Assembly: GCF_000974425.1 (NCBI RefSeq)
Contig: NZ_CP010429.1
Coordinates: 6,526,501-6,590,500, forward strand
Direction of reading: 5' to 3'
Source: Spirosoma radiotolerans
GTDB taxonomy: Bacteria > Bacteroidota > Bacteroidia > Cytophagales > Spirosomataceae
Length of the DNA: 64,000 bases
Below are positions 26,272 to 34,741 of the stretch, piece after piece. The notes beneath the pieces were generated by a model. The model had not been told where the DNA came from and made no database searches. It worked only from the letters and a program-made list of their open reading frames with translations. The stretch's first letter is position 1, and the number at the start of each line of letters is the position of its first letter. The position numbers were made by a program, and so were the translations under genes.

Positions 26272-27909
26272 ATGAATGTTTCCGGCGCTTTTGTAGCCTG
26301 TTTTTTACTGCATATCTCGTTGTGTACAAACGGGCAACCCAAGGTAGACTCAACCCAAACGGCTGGTACAAATTCGGGGGTCGAAAACCTGGGCAACCAG
26401 GTTAACTCGGAGTATAACGAGATTAATCCGATGATTTCACCGGATGGTAAAACACTTTACTTTGCCCGAATCAGCCATCCAAACAACACACACGGCACCA
26501 AAGGCAGTCAGGATATCTGGTACTCCGAACTCGACCCAGCCAGTGGTAAGTGGGGGCCCGCCCGACGGATGGGTTTTCCACTCAATAAAGACGAATACAA
26601 TTGCGCTTACAGCATTACGCCCGACGGCAACAGTATGCTCATAAAAGGGCAATACAACAACGGAACCTACGAAACCCGGGGATTTTCGCTGAGTAAGAAA
26701 ACACCCGGCGGCTGGTCACCTCCGCAAAAAATGGATATTCCCAGCTACGTCAACATGAGCAAAGGCCAGTTTGACTGCGGCTTTATGTCGGCTGATGGAA
26801 AGGTACTTCTCATGGCGTTTAGCGAGAAGAAAAATAGTAAAGAAGATGATATTTACGTCAGCTTTCGGCAGAAAGACGGGTCATGGACAAAGCCAATGGA
26901 CCTTGGTTCTGAGGTGAATACGAAGTTTACGGAAACAACGCCTTTTCTGGCTCCCGATGGCGCTACGCTGTATTTCTCAAGCAATCGGGAAGGCGGCCTG
27001 GGCAGCAATGACGTCTATGTCTGCAAGCGCGTAGACAAAACCTGGAAGCACTGGTCGAAGCCGGTTAACCTCGGCCCAAAAGTCAATACGGATGGGTACG
27101 ATGCATATTATACACTCAGTGCGTCAGGTGATTACGCTTATCTAACCACATTCAAGAACACGCTTGGAAAGGGTGATATTGTTCGTGTCAAGCTCAGCGA
27201 TATCCAGCCTGCTAATCAACCTGGCAGACTGGGTGGCGGTGGCGATGATGTGGCTAACAAAACGGAGGCTCCTCGTCCTGACCCCGTCGCGCTCATCAGC
27301 GGCAAGGTCATTAATCAGACGACGGGTAAGCCTGTAGAGGCCCGAATTATTTACCAAACCTTACCCGATGGTGCCGAAGTGGGCGAAGCTACATCCGACC
27401 CTGTTACGGGTGAATACAAGATTGTGCTGCCGTATGGCCAGAAATACACGATGCGGGCAATCGCGAAAGATTTCGTTGCCGAAGGTGATAACATTGACCT
27501 AACGCAATCCAAGGGGTTTCAGGAGATTACCGGCAAGCAACTCAACATGATTCCCCTGGTGAGCGGAAGCGTTGTTCGCCTGAACAACATCTTTTTCGAC
27601 ACTGGCAAATCGGAGCTTCGGCCGGAGTCGGGACCGGAGCTCGACCGGCTTGTGACAACGCTGAATGAAAGCCCGAAAATGGTTATTGAAGTGCGTGGCC
27701 ATACCGACAACACCGGCTCCAACGAAATAAATGCCAAGCTTTCGCAGGATCGGGCTGACGCCGTCCGCGAGTATTTCATCAGCAAAGGGATTGAACCCGA
27801 CCGGGTAGCCAGTAAGGGATTTGGCGAATCGAAAGCTATTGCCACAAATGACACCGACGAAGGGCGCCAGAAAAATAGACGTGTAGAGTTTGTGATTGTA
27901 CGAAAGTGA
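26272..27909 (+). CDS. OmpA-family outer-membrane protein with PD40 repeats
   Basis: A 545-residue exported protein with an N-terminal signal peptide (about residues 1-22). PD40/WD40-like beta-propeller repeats cover about residues 45-310 (NPMISPDGKTLYFARI, YSITPDGNSML, TPFLAPDGATLYFSSN). A carboxypeptidase-regulatory-like beta sandwich follows (about 345-420, SGKVINQTTGKPVEARI). The chain ends in an OmpA peptidoglycan-binding domain (about 435-545, FFDTGKSELRPES, then VRGHTDNTGSNE and KNRRVEFVI). The arrangement is common in Bacteroidota outer-membrane proteins that link the envelope to peptidoglycan. It is probably a single-gene unit. Confidence 0.9.
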   Translation: MNVSGAFVACFLLHISLCTNGQPKVDSTQTAGTNSGVENLGNQVNSEYNEINPMISPDGKTLYFARISHPNNTHGTKGSQDIWYSELDPASGKWGPARRMGFPLNKDEYNCAYSITPDGNSMLIKGQYNNGTYETRGFSLSKKTPGGWSPPQKMDIPSYVNMSKGQFDCGFMSADGKVLLMAFSEKKNSKEDDIYVSFRQKDGSWTKPMDLGSEVNTKFTETTPFLAPDGATLYFSSNREGGLGSNDVYVCKRVDKTWKHWSKPVNLGPKVNTDGYDAYYTLSASGDYAYLTTFKNTLGKGDIVRVKLSDIQPANQPGRLGGGGDDVANKTEAPRPDPVALISGKVINQTTGKPVEARIIYQTLPDGAEVGEATSDPVTGEYKIVLPYGQKYTMRAIAKDFVAEGDNIDLTQSKGFQEITGKQLNMIPLVSGSVVRLNNIFFDTGKSELRPESGPELDRLVTTLNESPKMVIEVRGHTDNTGSNEINAKLSQDRADAVREYFISKGIEPDRVASKGFGESKAIATNDTDEGRQKNRRVEFVIVRK

Positions 27910-28003
27910 GTAAATAAAGATTCACGATTCACTAACTATCATCCTCACTGTGAGTTAATCTATATGTCAAACGAACTCCCCATCCATTTTACTATTACCA
28001 GAA

Positions 28004-28858
28004 ATGCAACTTAATGCCGGCTGCGAACTTTCTTTTTTTGCCGAAACTCCAACTCCGCTTATCTTAATGCTTCGTCCCCGATCCGGTGCGGGGCAGTGGA
28101 TCATCCGGGAAGAATACCAAATTACGCCTGCGGTCAATGTTACTGAGTTTACGGACATGTACGGTAACCTTTGCCAACGGGTAGTGGCCCCGGAAGGCCC
28201 ATTTTCGATTCATTTCTCGGCAACGGTTCAAACAGCCGACCTGATTGATACAGCTCCCGGTGCGCCTTATACGCCAGTTGAAGAATTACCCGATGATGTG
28301 TTGCATTATACCCTCCCAAGCCGGTATTGCCAGTCAGATCAGTTGGGGGAATTAGCCACCCAGATTACAGAAAATGTGGCGTCAGGCTATGACCAGGCCG
28401 AAGCGATCCGGAAATGGATCCATGAAACGATAACCTACCAGTACGGAACCAGCAATGCCAGTACATCGGCAGTCGATACGGCCGCTAGCCGAATTGGCGT
28501 TTGTCGGGACTTTACGCATCTGGGCATATCACTTTGCCGGGCGTTGAATATTCCGGCCCGCATGGTTGTTGGTTATTTGTATCAGCTCAATCCCATGGAT
28601 CTTCATGCCTGGTTCGAAGCGTATGTAGATGGCCGCTGGTTTACGTTCGATGCTACACAGGCAAAACCGTTAGGGAATCGCATTACGGTGGCTTATGGGC
28701 GCGATGCCGCCGATGTGGCTTTTACAACTCAGTTTGGTCAAATGACATTGAATAATATGAACGTCTGGGTCGACGCCGTTCATGTAGAGCCTGCGGAGAA
28801 TGAAAAAAAAGCGAATGAGGCTCCAACCCTTTCAAACTCAGCTGGGTCTCCTAATTAA
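28004..28858 (+). CDS. Transglutaminase-like cysteine protease-fold protein
   Basis: A 284-residue protein. The N-terminal beta domain has LRPRSGAGQWI near residue 25, as in bacterial transglutaminase-like proteins. A papain-like core carries the catalytic triad: Cys in GVCRDFTHLGI (about residue 168), His in DLHAWFEAYV (about 204) and Asp in FTFDATQ (about 219). There is no signal peptide, so it is likely cytoplasmic. Members hydrolyse or cross-link peptides; the substrate is unknown. The lipoprotein gene begins 13 bases after the stop, which suggests an operon. A 16-codon frame (27964-28014) overlaps the start but looks accidental. Confidence 0.87.
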   Translation: MQLNAGCELSFFAETPTPLILMLRPRSGAGQWIIREEYQITPAVNVTEFTDMYGNLCQRVVAPEGPFSIHFSATVQTADLIDTAPGAPYTPVEELPDDVLHYTLPSRYCQSDQLGELATQITENVASGYDQAEAIRKWIHETITYQYGTSNASTSAVDTAASRIGVCRDFTHLGISLCRALNIPARMVVGYLYQLNPMDLHAWFEAYVDGRWFTFDATQAKPLGNRITVAYGRDAADVAFTTQFGQMTLNNMNVWVDAVHVEPAENEKKANEAPTLSNSAGSPN

Positions 28859-28871
28859 ATAGCTAATACCT

Positions 28872-29312
28872 ATGAAAAAACGACTGCTTTTCTGCTCTTT
28901 GCTAGGAATGCTGACTGCCTGCCAGCACGAGGGCGATATTCAACCTAATTCGACCTCGTTGGCCAGTGAAGTAGTCGGCACTTATCGAACCAACTTCTAC
29001 CTCGACCCTTCCTGCGTGGCCATTTCGGCCGGCCAAATGCCGTATGCTGAACTGAAAGCACAGTCGGACAGCGTGGTTACGTTGGTTTATACCAGGCTCT
29101 CTCCGGTTAAAACCAGTCGTTTAATTGAGAATGTCAGCCTAAGCCGTCAGGCTAACGGTGTTCAGTTACGGCTTGCCAATGCGAACATCGGCACCTTGCA
29201 AACCGACCGGGTTTTTACTGACAATGGTATGGAAAAGCAGGGCAAGTTGTTGCGCATTGATGTAGAGAGCGATTCGCAGGATTTTCTCACCTTTGCCGGT
29301 GTAAAGCAATAA
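28872..29312 (+). CDS. Small lipoprotein of unknown function
   Basis: A 146-residue protein with a short lipoprotein signal peptide: two Lys, a hydrophobic core and lipobox LTAC, placing the acylated Cys near residue 17. The mature part is mostly predicted beta strand (SEVVGTYRTNFYLDP, then LVYTRLSPVKTS), reminiscent of a small lipocalin-like or beta-barrel fold. I recognise no family. It follows the transglutaminase gene by 13 bases and ends just before a strong bidirectional terminator. Confidence 0.72.
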   Translation: MKKRLLFCSLLGMLTACQHEGDIQPNSTSLASEVVGTYRTNFYLDPSCVAISAGQMPYAELKAQSDSVVTLVYTRLSPVKTSRLIENVSLSRQANGVQLRLANANIGTLQTDRVFTDNGMEKQGKLLRIDVESDSQDFLTFAGVKQ

Positions 29313-29357
29313 ATACCCCCTGGCGTTTTCAGCTTACAAATGCGAATAAACGACAGA

Positions 29358-29422
29358 ACATTGCTCTTACTAAAAAAGCGCGGTACCATTGGGTACCGCG
29401 CTTTTTTTAGTAAGAGCAATGT
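29358..29422. terminator. Bidirectional intrinsic terminator
   Basis: Arms 29358-29387 and 29392-29422 pair throughout with one bulged base and a 4-base loop. The G+C-rich core CGCGGTACC is flanked by A6 and T7, so it works on both strands for the convergent genes. Confidence 0.92.
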
Positions 29423-29426
29423 GGTA

Positions 29427-30362
29427 TTAGCGAACCGCAAACTCACCTGAGCCAATGCGGAATCCTTCTGAATATAGTTCTACCGTATACTTACCTGGCT
29501 TATATGGAATGCCACGGGTATAAAGCAGTTCAACATTCTGACCATTACTGGTATAATTTACCGTTTGTTTGGTGGTGTAGATAGTTTCGTTACCATCTAC
29601 AGAGAATGTGCCCGATCCATTAGCCATGTCCGATACAACAGCGCCCGATGGATCAAGTACCCGAACAAACACATCTTTAGGCTCTTCTTTGGTCAGAGGA
29701 TTATCAAGCAGTGTATAAACCAGTTTGATTTTATCTAACCGCTTGGCTTTGTAAGAATCGTCTTCCTTAACCTTACCCTTAGCGTTGACCGCAAACACTT
29801 TCACATTTTGCGCTTTCAATGCAGCCGCCCGGGTAACTTTGGTAGAGAGTTCCTGATTTTGAGAAACAACCGTTGTGACGGAATCGGTCAAGCGTTGACG
29901 CTCCGTTTTAAGGCCCGTGTTCTCTTCATCCAGCACCTTTACGTTCGATGCCAGGGTTACGTTTTCACGCTGAAGATTAGCGATGAGCGTATCTTTTTCG
30001 ACCAGAAACGCTTCGTACTGCTTGATTTTAGCTTCGTACTTAGCCATAGAGATCCGGTTTCCTTTGCGCAGTGATGCTTTGTCCTGCTCCAACTGCACTT
30101 TCATTTTTTCCAGTTCCGAAACGTCGCCACCCAGTTTTTGTACTTCAGCAATCTTGGCATCCAGAGCCGTTGAGATCGAATCCAGCTTGACACGGGTTGT
30201 GGACAGTTCTTCTACACGCTCGGAGATGGTTACCTCTTGATTTTCAGAGACTTTTTTCTGATCGAAGTACAGATAACTCGATACGCCAGCCAGGCCAGTC
30301 ATAATGATGAGAGCTGCCAGAAGAGCGCCGTTTGTTTTGGACCTTTGCGAATTATTTTCCAT
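29427..30362 (-). CDS. Membrane-anchored coiled-coil protein of unknown function
   Basis: A 311-residue protein with a short cytoplasmic N-terminus and one membrane helix (about residues 13-33, ALLAALIIMTGLAGVSSYLYF). A long coiled coil with heptad-like Leu/Val spacing follows (about 40-190). The C-terminal beta domain (about 200-311) contains YKPGKYTVELYSEGF, resembling an Ig-like ligand or anchor domain. Such proteins are widespread in Bacteroidota, but I know no assigned function; an envelope structural role is inferred. Its 5' region contains a terminator-like hairpin about 40 bases before the start codon, which could act as an attenuator. Confidence 0.75.
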   Translation of the reverse strand: MENNSQRSKTNGALLAALIIMTGLAGVSSYLYFDQKKVSENQEVTISERVEELSTTRVKLDSISTALDAKIAEVQKLGGDVSELEKMKVQLEQDKASLRKGNRISMAKYEAKIKQYEAFLVEKDTLIANLQRENVTLASNVKVLDEENTGLKTERQRLTDSVTTVVSQNQELSTKVTRAAALKAQNVKVFAVNAKGKVKEDDSYKAKRLDKIKLVYTLLDNPLTKEEPKDVFVRVLDPSGAVVSDMANGSGTFSVDGNETIYTTKQTVNYTSNGQNVELLYTRGIPYKPGKYTVELYSEGFRIGSGEFAVR

Positions 30363-30743
30363 TGAAAATTTTCAGTTTAACAATTGAACATGCACAGACT
30401 TGTAAAAAAAGCCGCTTCCGCGGTTGTGTAGAGGTTGTTACATCTGAGATTTTTAAGTAAACAAGAAAATAAAAGTCGGCTATGTAAACGAGGGCTAAGC
30501 CCGCCTATGTTTTTTACTGAACGTCAACCAGGTTAACCTATTGCCTTCCTACAACGTATAGCCCTCTAGAAATGTTTTTAATCTAACCCCTAATTATACC
30601 AAAAACACCTTCTGACTATCAGACAAATACACCGCAAAATAAATACTTTTTTTTAACAATGCTAATCACTCCACCTATCTTGGCGAATAAATAGTGAAAA
30701 ACAACTCCTCTTAACCAACGGTTGTTTTCCAAACTCATCAACG
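30363..30743. other. 381-base gap between the coiled-coil and Fpg-like genes
   Basis: I see no gene. On the minus strand there is a CCGC-GGAA-GCGG hairpin followed by seven T (about 30404-30424), just upstream of the coiled-coil gene. A perfect 10-base palindrome AGGTTAACCT lies at 30530-30539. A TATCTTGG box (30676-30683, one mismatch to TAnnTTTG) could be the -7 element of the Fpg-like gene. An AAAACAAC/GTTGTTTT inverted repeat (30698-30705 and 30721-30728) sits in that gene's leader. Confidence 0.5.
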
Positions 30744-31568
30744 ATGCCAGAGCTGCCAGAAGTTGAAATCCGACGCCAATACCTTGAGACATCATCACTC
30801 TATCAGCCAATAAGCCATATTGAGGTTGAAGACAAAAAGCTATTGACAACCGATTTATCGACGCTCCAAACTGCACTAATCGGTAGGCAATTTACAGCAA
30901 CACAACGTGTCGGCAAGAACCTGTTTGTTCTGACCGACGCACCCGACACCATCGTACACATGCATTTTGGTATGACAGGTGATCTGGCCTATTACCACAA
31001 TTCGCTCGATCGGCCCCGCTTTGCCCGCATCGTTTTTGAATTCACCAACGGCTTCAATCTTGGCTTTCTATGCCCTCGTAAATTTGAACGTGTCGGCTTA
31101 GTAGACGATATACCTACGTTTCTGGTTCGTAAAAAGATTGGAGAAGACGGTCTGGCCATCTCACTGGACGCTCTAACCAATCGGGTACGACGTAAAAAAG
31201 CCTTTATCAAACCCGTTCTACTTGACCAAAGTGTAGTTGCTGGATTAGGTAACTGGATTGTCGATGAGGTACTCTTTCAGGCATTCATACACCCCGAACA
31301 GCGAGCCGACACCCTTACGGATGCGCAGATGGCCGCGCTCCACAACGCTATCTGGCTTGTTCTTGAGACGGCAATCCGCTACGAAGCTACCTATCGTGAT
31401 TTTCCGAATAGCTTTCTGATCCATGTTCGGGAGTGGGACGATTCTCCCTACGACGACGTTGAAGCACACAAGTTCTGTCCCCGTTGCCATACCCGCATCG
31501 AACGCTCCGTAGTGGGTGGCCGAACAACCTTCTTTTGTCCGAACGAACAACGTCTTCCGCAGCTTTGA
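30744..31568 (+). CDS. mutM: Fpg/Nei-family DNA glycosylase
   Basis: A 274-residue protein. It begins MPELPEVE, giving the catalytic Pro2/Glu3 N-terminus of Fpg. It has MHFGMTGDL, the H2TH region DQSVVAGLGNWIVDEVLFQA, and a C-terminal zinc-finger region starting FCPRC. It removes oxidised bases such as 8-oxoguanine and nicks the backbone. Oddity: the finger reads C245-x2-C248-x16-C265-x2-E268, so the fourth Cys is Glu and zinc binding may be altered. This makes an Fpg-versus-divergent-Nei assignment less certain. The start is fixed by the N-terminal Pro. Confidence 0.88.
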   Translation: MPELPEVEIRRQYLETSSLYQPISHIEVEDKKLLTTDLSTLQTALIGRQFTATQRVGKNLFVLTDAPDTIVHMHFGMTGDLAYYHNSLDRPRFARIVFEFTNGFNLGFLCPRKFERVGLVDDIPTFLVRKKIGEDGLAISLDALTNRVRRKKAFIKPVLLDQSVVAGLGNWIVDEVLFQAFIHPEQRADTLTDAQMAALHNAIWLVLETAIRYEATYRDFPNSFLIHVREWDDSPYDDVEAHKFCPRCHTRIERSVVGGRTTFFCPNEQRLPQL

Positions 31569-31660
31569 GCTCCGCTAAGCGGCTATTGGCAGCAACCCAT
31601 ACCGAAATGAACTAGTCGGGAAATAAGTTGGTTTTCAAATTACATGTAGCTACACGTATT

Positions 31661-32521
31661 ATGGCAACGCAACGTACAATTTCCGATATACGCACTGCCA
31701 CCCCTAACAGCGTTGGGGATGGTTTCATTGGTTTGAATGCTTTTCATCCGCAGGGATCGCGGCCATTCAATCCGTTTTTATTATTAGACCATCATGGGCC
31801 TATGCAGGTGCAGCCTTCTGATCGGCCGAAAGGGGTGGATGAGCATCCCCACCGGGGCTTTGAGACAGTAACCATTGTTTATGACGGTGCTCTGGAGCAT
31901 CGTGATTCGGCGGGTAATCACGGAAAGCTGTTTGCTGGTGATGTGCAGTGGATGACCGCAGCCTCGGGTATAATTCACGAAGAAAAACACGAACGGGCGT
32001 TTTCCCAGCAGGGAGGCAAGCTCGACTTTGTTCAACTGTGGGTCAACTTACGGGCCAAGGACAAGATGAGCCCACCGCGTTATCAGGATATTGCATCCTC
32101 ACGTATTCCGACTGGTACGCTATCCAACGGTGGTCAGTTACGCGTTATAGCGGGTGAACTAGCTGGTTTACAAGGCCCAGCCAACACGTTCAGTCCGATT
32201 ATTGTCGCCGATCTGACCTTAACCGATGGCCAGGCCGAACCAATTACGGTTCCCGCCAATCATAGTTTGATGGTTTATGTATTGAGTGGTCTGGGAACAA
32301 TCAATGGTAAACCAATTGAGCGTGGTCAGGTGATTCTCACAGAAATTGATGGCGACACCGTTAATCTGGCAACTACGTCATGGATGAAAGTACTTATTCT
32401 GGCTGGAGAGCCCATTCGGGAGCCATTGGCCGTATATGGCCCGTTTGTGATGAACACCCGGGAAGAAATTATGGAAGCCTTCAGCGATTTTCAAGCGGGC
32501 AAAATGGGTGTTCTAAATTAA
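31661..32521 (+). CDS. Pirin-family protein
   Basis: A 286-residue bicupin protein. The first cupin carries the metal-binding motif of pirins: HPHRGFETVTIVYDGALEHRD, DVQWMTAASGIIHEE and the following His/Glu. The second cupin (about residues 175-285) lacks ligands, as is usual. Pirins act as quercetinase-like dioxygenases or redox-responsive cofactors in the cytoplasm; the role here is unknown. ATG 31661 was chosen over the TTG frame from 31628 because the family begins close to RTISDIRTA. It is convergent with the polymerase gene across a hairpin. Confidence 0.92.
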   Translation: MATQRTISDIRTATPNSVGDGFIGLNAFHPQGSRPFNPFLLLDHHGPMQVQPSDRPKGVDEHPHRGFETVTIVYDGALEHRDSAGNHGKLFAGDVQWMTAASGIIHEEKHERAFSQQGGKLDFVQLWVNLRAKDKMSPPRYQDIASSRIPTGTLSNGGQLRVIAGELAGLQGPANTFSPIIVADLTLTDGQAEPITVPANHSLMVYVLSGLGTINGKPIERGQVILTEIDGDTVNLATTSWMKVLILAGEPIREPLAVYGPFVMNTREEIMEAFSDFQAGKMGVLN

Positions 32522-32528
32522 GTAGTGT

Positions 32529-32559
32529 GTCAGGGCTAAACGCTGGGTTTGGCCCTGAC
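32529..32559. terminator. Terminator hairpin between pirin and polymerase genes
   Basis: Arms 32529-32541 and 32547-32559 pair at 12 of 13 positions around a 5-base loop, with a G+C-rich GTCAGGGC stem. It lies between convergent stop codons and can serve both genes. Confidence 0.75.
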
Positions 32560-32560
32560 G

Positions 32561-33826
32561 TTATAGGTCTTTTATGTTTCCGAAGCCAATGACGTCCCGG
32601 TAAGCGGGATTGTCACGCAGTTCGGTAGCCCGGAGTAGTTTATCGGAGCCAAATTTTGTCTTCAAGTCATAAAGCGCCTTGCGAAATTTATCCTTCCGTG
32701 TATCGTTTCCAAACAAACGTAGCGGCACCACTTCCGACGGTATAAATCGAAACACGGCTACGGACACACTACGCAAGTGCTCGTTCAGAACAGGCTCGCA
32801 CTGATGCGCCTTCTGAAACTTTACCAAACGCTCCATAATAAGGGTAAACAGTTCAGGGCCATCCTGCTTTGGCTCCGAAAAATGCACTTCGTAATTATAG
32901 GTTTTCCCGTTCTGGTAGCGGCAGGAAAAGGACATATCTTGACAAAAAACGCCCTGACGTACCATTCGTCGTTCGAGAGTAAGGCAGAGTGACTGGACTA
33001 ATTCCTCCAGACGTTCGCTGGTGTTGCGCTGATCGGCCGAAACGGTGCGCATGGCCGACATACTTTTGTTATCGGGGTTGGTATCCAGATCCACCTCGCC
33101 ACCAAAGTTGAGCCGGAGGTGCCAGTGCCAGCCAATAATACTTTTGCATACAGCCCGGAGGTGCTCTGGCGCAGCATACCTAAGCTCAAGCGGAGTATGT
33201 ACGCCCCCTGCCTCAAGCCGCTCGGCCATGCGGTGCCCAATACCCGGCAAGTCCGTTAGTCGGAGCGTTTGTAATACCTGGTCGATTGTTTCGGGGGTGA
33301 TAACCGTCAGCCCATCCGGCTTTTGAATATCTGATGCCAGTTTAGCCAGAAAAACATTCGGGGCAATACCAATCGAACAACGCAGCCAATCACCCACCTT
33401 TTGCCTGATAGCCTGTTTAATCGCCAGGGCTGTCTGCTGCATGTCTTTATAGACCAATTGATAATTTGTTAAATCAACGACAGCCTCATCAATACTTTTC
33501 GGGACAACATCCTCCGAGAATGTACGCAGCACATCAACGATTTTGACATGGTACTCCCGATAGCGCGCCGGATGGGTTTCTATAGGGACTAGTTCCGGGC
33601 ACAGCGTCATGGCCTCGTCCAGCCGCATACCCGTTTTTATACCGCGTAACTTTGCTTCTATAGATGGAGCAATAACGCAACCCTTCCGCCCCGTATAAAC
33701 GCATACCCCAACCGGCCGCCCACGCAGCCAGTAGTTGTCCTGCTGTTCGCAGGAAGCAAAGAAGCTGTTCATATCTACAAACAGAACGGTTGGCAGTGTA
33801 TGGGTAGAGAGTCGATTATGGTTCAT
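32561..33826 (-). CDS. Y-family translesion DNA polymerase (DinB/UmuC-like)
   Basis: A 421-residue polymerase. VLFVDMNSFFASCEQ (about residues 14-28) and KSIDEAVVDL (about 116-125) provide the catalytic acidic residues. GIAPNVFLAKLASDIQKPDG and LPGIGHRMAERL (helix-hairpin-helix) follow, and then a little-finger domain. It copies damaged DNA with low fidelity. The spacing resembles DinB in the palm and UmuC in total length, so I do not give a symbol. It is divergently transcribed from an HTH/S24 regulator, with a strong candidate operator between them, suggesting damage-type control. Confidence 0.9.
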   Translation of the reverse strand: MNHNRLSTHTLPTVLFVDMNSFFASCEQQDNYWLRGRPVGVCVYTGRKGCVIAPSIEAKLRGIKTGMRLDEAMTLCPELVPIETHPARYREYHVKIVDVLRTFSEDVVPKSIDEAVVDLTNYQLVYKDMQQTALAIKQAIRQKVGDWLRCSIGIAPNVFLAKLASDIQKPDGLTVITPETIDQVLQTLRLTDLPGIGHRMAERLEAGGVHTPLELRYAAPEHLRAVCKSIIGWHWHLRLNFGGEVDLDTNPDNKSMSAMRTVSADQRNTSERLEELVQSLCLTLERRMVRQGVFCQDMSFSCRYQNGKTYNYEVHFSEPKQDGPELFTLIMERLVKFQKAHQCEPVLNEHLRSVSVAVFRFIPSEVVPLRLFGNDTRKDKFRKALYDLKTKFGSDKLLRATELRDNPAYRDVIGFGNIKDL

Positions 33827-33891
33827 TAATTTTTCGGTAAGAAAGTACCCTCAGGCACATGAACTCGTTTATATTTTGACTATGTTTGCTG

Positions 33892-33923
33892 TAATACAAG
33901 CGCAATATATTTTACTTGTATTA
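33892..33923. promoter_or_regulatory. Candidate operator between the Y-polymerase and HTH/S24 genes
   Basis: TAATACAAG at 33892-33900 and its exact reverse complement at 33915-33923 are separated by 14 bases. Between the arms lies TATATTTT (33906-33913), one mismatch from the -7 box, with TTTG at 33885-33888. A repressor bound here would cover the regulator's own promoter. Confidence 0.55.
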
Positions 33924-33947
33924 TATATACTACTTATCCAGACGACA

Positions 33948-34661
33948 ATGGTTAAAAATTGTCTAAATGAAAATCTAAGCTCCGTGACCGTCCAAGATCG
34001 ACTTAAGCAGGTTTTTGATGCCCTTGGCATAACCATCTATCAGATTGCCAAGGAGTTAGGCGAAAACCCATCAAAGTTTTATAATATTTTGAACGGCCGG
34101 GCCAAGCCCTCTTATGACACCATCATGAGTTTGCTGGCCTGCTATCCTCAGATCAGTGCCGATTACCTGATTCGGGGTATTATGCCTGTTTTGAATGCTC
34201 CGCAGGCAAACGCCCGAATTATGCCTTCAGACGATGATACGATTGAGGTGCCTTTTGTGCCAGTAAAATTTTATGCCAGCTTCGTCGAGAGTTTCAGTGA
34301 TGGCATTAGCATGAATGATGTAGAGTCATTTCGTGTTCGAAAACCCATCATGAAAGGACACAAGAATGGTGTTGTTCTGGAGATTTCGGGCAGCAGTATG
34401 AGCCCTCAACTAACCCACGGTGCCAAAGTACTGGCGATACCCGTTAGTGAAAACAACTGGGAATACCAGTCAGGCGGGGTGTATGCTGTTATGTACCGGG
34501 ATTATTTTGTTGTCAAACGTATTCGGGATAATGAGCTCCTGACCCGTAAATACCTGACGCTTCACTCCGACAACCCCAATGGCGGCAATGTAACTGTTCC
34601 GTTGCAGGATATTCGGGCGCTCTGGAAAATTGTGGCCATTGTGGAAGCTCCTGTGGAATAG
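33948..34661 (+). CDS. HTH/peptidase-S24 (LexA-like) transcriptional regulator
   Basis: A 237-residue protein. An N-terminal helix-turn-helix of XRE type (about residues 12-75, QIAKELGENPSKFYNILNG) is followed by an S24 domain. The catalytic Ser150 is in GSSMSP and the general base Lys190 in VVKRI. An Ala-Gly or Cys-Gly self-cleavage site is not visible in the linker, so it may bind as a non-cleaving repressor or be cleaved elsewhere. The divergent translesion polymerase is its probable target. ATG 33948 was preferred because the longer frame from 33735 overlaps the polymerase gene and the operator. Confidence 0.87.
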   Translation: MVKNCLNENLSSVTVQDRLKQVFDALGITIYQIAKELGENPSKFYNILNGRAKPSYDTIMSLLACYPQISADYLIRGIMPVLNAPQANARIMPSDDDTIEVPFVPVKFYASFVESFSDGISMNDVESFRVRKPIMKGHKNGVVLEISGSSMSPQLTHGAKVLAIPVSENNWEYQSGGVYAVMYRDYFVVKRIRDNELLTRKYLTLHSDNPNGGNVTVPLQDIRALWKIVAIVEAPVE

Positions 34662-34684
34662 GAAAATAAGAACTTATAGTATAC

Positions 34685-34724
34685 AAAACGGCCGGGCTAC
34701 TCAATCAAATAGCCCGGCCGTTTT
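34685..34724. terminator. Bidirectional intrinsic terminator
   Basis: Arms 34685-34699 and 34710-34724 are perfect over 15 bases (AAAACGGCCGGGCTA) with a 10-base loop. The A4 and T4 flanks allow termination of the regulator and the convergent ABC transporter gene. Confidence 0.88.
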
Positions 34725-34741
34725 ACGTAATAAAGTCTGGT

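Noticed and set aside
27964..28014. 16-codon upstream frame overlapping the transglutaminase start
   Set aside because: No start-site support or regulatory logic such as rare or repeated codons; a chance frame is the simpler explanation.
30619..30876. 85-residue minus-strand open frame overlapping the Fpg-like gene start
   Set aside because: It overlaps the fixed N-terminus of the glycosylase gene, has no homology I recognise, and spans the promoter-like region.
33735..33947. Longer N-terminus of the HTH/S24 regulator (71 extra residues)
   Set aside because: It overlaps the divergent polymerase gene and contains the candidate operator and promoter; the family begins near the chosen Met.
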